Shown here: one piece after another, positions 62,702-64,000 of the stretch
Position numbering within the stretch: position 1 is the stretch's first letter
Layout of the letters: every line of letters starts with the position of its first letter
Source of the DNA: Saprospiraceae bacterium
Lineage (GTDB): Bacteria > Bacteroidota > Bacteroidia > Chitinophagales > Saprospiraceae
Reading direction: 5' to 3'
NCBI GenBank assembly: GCA_007121335.1
Contig: SKLY01000012.1
Location: 30,481 to 94,480, forward strand
DNA: 64,000 nt
Program-made: the position numbers and the translations under genes
Notes under the pieces: generated by a model
The model's database searches: none
Told to the model about the DNA's origin: nothing
Seen by the model: only the letters and a program-made list of their open reading frames with translations

Positions 62702-62820
62702 AGTTGTGTCGAGCGGACTTTTCCGGTTGAGTCACCGGTTTACTCTTTTTCAAGGCAAAAAAGGGGATTATAACCAAAGACTCCGGGAGGGTCGGACAAA
62801 GTAAGTTTGACATGGCAGAT

Positions 62821-62853
62821 GAAATGAAAATGGCGGAGTGCAATGCTCCGCCA
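62821..62853 (-). terminator. Terminator of tRNA-Leu(GAG)
   Basis: On the minus strand TGGCGGAG / CTCCGCCA (8 bp) with a 7-nt loop region, followed by TTTTCATTTC, 16 bp after the tRNA 3' end. Confidence 0.8.
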
Positions 62854-62868
62854 CTTCATTAATTCCGG

Positions 62869-62952
62869 TGCCCAGAACAGGAGTCGAACCTGCACGTCCA
62901 TCAGGACACTACCCCCTCAAGGTAGCGCGTCTACCAATTCCGCCATCTGGGC
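62869..62952 (-). tRNA. tRNA-Leu(GAG)
   Basis: An 84-nt minus-strand tRNA: acceptor GCCCAGA pairs with TCTGGGC, discriminator A; D-arm TGGCGGAATTGGTAGACGC; anticodon stem CTACC/GGTAG with loop TTGAGGG (anticodon GAG); long variable arm TGTCCTGATGGACG; T-arm TGCAGGTTCGACTCCTGT. CCA is not encoded. Confidence 0.97.
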
Positions 62953-62964
62953 CAATAGCGGCTG

Positions 62965-62972
62965 CAAAGATA
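62965..62972 (-). promoter_or_regulatory. -7 box of tRNA-Leu(GAG)
   Basis: On the minus strand TATCTTTG, perfect TAnnTTTG match, 12 bp before the tRNA 5' end. Confidence 0.6.
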
Positions 62973-63132
62973 TGAAAACCCTGTATTTTATGCCGTGATT
63001 GTTAGCAGAAAAATTTTATCCTCTTCTCTGATTCGCCTTTCTCACTGATTTTGCGGGAGTTATATCGAGGTTTTAAACATATCAGAAAAAAATTGATATG
63101 GGATTGCTTTAATATGTTAAATATCTTCGTAA

Positions 63133-63286
63133 CTTAGCATTGTCTTTCCGGGGCATACTGACCATATGCATTCAACCCGGCTAAGACCATAGGGAGTTCT
63201 TCGGAACTTTCTTATGTAGTTTTCTTATTTTGAGACCTTAATCGAAAAAGCCTGGAACTTAAAGAAGTTTTGGGCTTTTCGATTTT
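63133..63286 (+). ncRNA. Unassigned structured small RNA with its own terminator
   Basis: No protein frame is supported, but the plus strand folds into a consistent three-part structure. (1) Rod: CTTAG 63133-63137 with CTAAG 63181-63185; CCGGG 63148-63152 with CCCGG 63176-63180; GCATA 63153-63157 with TATGC 63165-63169, loop CTGACCA. (2) Hairpin 63192-63211: AGTTC-TTCG-GAACT, a UUCG tetraloop, extended by G-U pairs. (3) Terminator 63241-63286: ATCGAAAAAGCC / GGCTTTTCGAT with inner AACTT/AAGTT and a T-tail. A box TATCTTCG (63122-63129, one mismatch to TAnnTTTG) lies just upstream. It does not look like tmRNA, RNase P RNA, SRP RNA or a known riboswitch; 6S RNA cannot be excluded. Confidence 0.6.
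63241..63286 (+). terminator. Rho-independent terminator of the small RNA
   Basis: Eleven-base-pair outer stem ATCGAAAAAGCC / GGCTTTTCGAT (one unpaired A) with an inner 5-bp AACTT-AAAG-AAGTT, followed by TTTTC. Confidence 0.8.
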
Positions 63287-63349
63287 CATGACCTTTCCAT
63301 CTGCAAATAGGATGCCTGTTTAGTCAATAGCCAATCCGGGGTCGATTAA

Positions 63350-64000
63350 TCAACTCAATCCGTACGGTGTGTTGCTTAATGATGAATGACGAATGATGAG
63401 TTACGAATTACGAATGGTTTAATTACGAATTGGGGGTTGACGGAAATTCTTACCTTCTGGATGGAATGAGCGATTTTTGGGAGGTTCGATGTGTAGGAAA
63501 ATGGTTCACCGCAGAGCCGCAGAGGACTCAGGTGAAAGTAGAAAGTTTAGAAAGTACAAAGTTCGGAAATGATGGATATTGTCTAGAACCATTATCTGTA
63601 GATACGCACGGCCGTGCGTATTTGACCCCCATAAATTTCATTCTCAAAAATAGACAAATCACCCGGATTTCACAATTGAATCAATAGTTTTGAAAATGCC
63701 GGTAAATCCATCTGCTCGCTTTGCGTAGAAGCCTATGTATTAATAGAACCCCTTTAGTTCTCATAATTATCGGAGATTCAATGGGTCACTAAATACAGCC
63801 TCTTTGTCCTCTGTGTGAAACAGCATACCCAAAAGACCGGGCCTGAAAAAGCTGCCAGGAGACTACCGAAAACAGTATGTACCGGAAAAAATCCTCAAAA
63901 TTCAACAATCCCTACGGAAGGATATCCCGCCGACCACATCGAGGTCACGGATAAAATGGCCATCAGCCATCCGCCATGAACCATCAACCGCCCTAACTCA
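63350..64000. repeat. Composite intergenic repeat block G
   Basis: No gene. Modules in order: gaatgacgaatgatgagttacgaattacgaatgg (63382), ggaaattcttaccttctggatggaatgagcgatttttgggaggttcgatgtgtagg (63439), ttcaccgcagagccgcagagg (63504), gaaagtagaaagtttagaaagtacaaagttcgg (63535), palindrome 63602-63621, aaaatcctcaaaattcaacaatccctacggaaggatatcccgccgaccacatcgaggt (63889), ccatcagccatccgccatgaaccatcaacc up to the window end. It is the most complete example of the module order. Confidence 0.8.
63602..63621. repeat. 20-bp perfect palindrome ATACGCACGGCCGTGCGTAT
   Basis: Exact inverted repeat of 10 bp arms within block G; it occupies the place that GGACGCAATGCCTTGCGTCC takes in block E. Confidence 0.85.

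Noticed and set aside
63133..63286. SRP RNA, tmRNA or RNase P RNA
   Set aside because: No GGAA-capped SRP domain IV, no tRNA-like domain with tag frame, and no GAGGAAAGTC-type RNase P core could be found.
63430..63687. 85-codon open frame on the plus strand
   Set aside because: It runs entirely through composite repeat modules and the 20-bp palindrome; no protein-like features.

Overview
The window looks like a chromosomal segment of a Bacteroidota bacterium, probably near Saprospirales/Chitinophagales (the phylum is well supported, the order is a guess). The evidence is: four proteins with a type IX secretion (T9SS) C-terminal sorting domain; -7 promoter boxes of the Bacteroidota type TAnnTTTG with almost no Shine-Dalgarno sequences; a bacilliredoxin-like YtxJ; paired M16 peptidases; and a CcmE of the Cys-type. 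There is no rRNA, CRISPR array, recognisable transposase, integrase or prophage.

Layout. 1-2.9 kb: 3' end of a secreted lectin-like gene, then a minus-strand trio (GGCX-like HTTM membrane protein, an unknown protein, a thiamine-binding-like protein). 3-6.6 kb: acylphosphatase, B12-dependent ribonucleotide reductase with a clear terminator, a cupin. 6.6-9 kb: repeat-rich intergenic DNA, a small membrane protein and tRNA-Gly/tRNA-Leu. 9-10.8 kb: translation genes mnmA and rimM. 10.9-16.8 kb: three consecutive T9SS cargo genes, two sharing a nearly identical 251-bp 3' end. 17-19.2 kb: NupC nucleoside transporter divergent from uridine kinase (nucleoside salvage). 19.2-23.5 kb: a DUF2520 dehydrogenase-like protein and CcmF-CcmE cytochrome c maturation. 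24-25.4 kb: FtsE and a YkuK RNase H-like protein. 26.2-33.4 kb: M16 peptidase pair, LemA and a large DUF2207 protein. 34-35.5 kb: FkbM methyltransferase and a small membrane protein.

35.8-41.9 kb is the most system-like cluster: a GbsR/MarR regulator, a periplasmic LolA-like protein, two FtsX-type permeases of almost equal length, a LolD-type ATPase and an outer-membrane barrel. Together they have all the parts of a trans-envelope lipid or lipoprotein route. 42-46 kb: ribosomal proteins L27 (with an unusual helix-hairpin-helix extension) and L21, a two-lobed retropepsin-PDZ protein, a BASS transporter. 46.7-55.9 kb: a Fic protein with a 5' frameshift, a type Vd patatin, ALDH7, GalE, DinB-like, OmpA-like and a one-domain asparaginase. 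55.9-62.7 kb: a secreted peptidylarginine-deiminase-like enzyme, a GNAT/deacetylase pair, YtxJ and a SUKH-like protein. 62.8-63.3 kb: tRNA-Leu(GAG) and an unassigned structured small RNA with its own terminator.

The long intergenic gaps (25.4-26.2, 33.4-34.25, 40.6-40.7, 44.35-44.8, 60.85-61.5 and 63.35-64.0 kb) are built from the same degenerate modules in roughly the same order, and several end exactly at the stop codon of a minus-strand gene. A separate 253-bp element is present twice in inverted orientation, 38 kb apart. These repeats, the small RNA, the L27 fusion, the deiminase and the LolA/ABC/barrel cluster are the items most worth following up.
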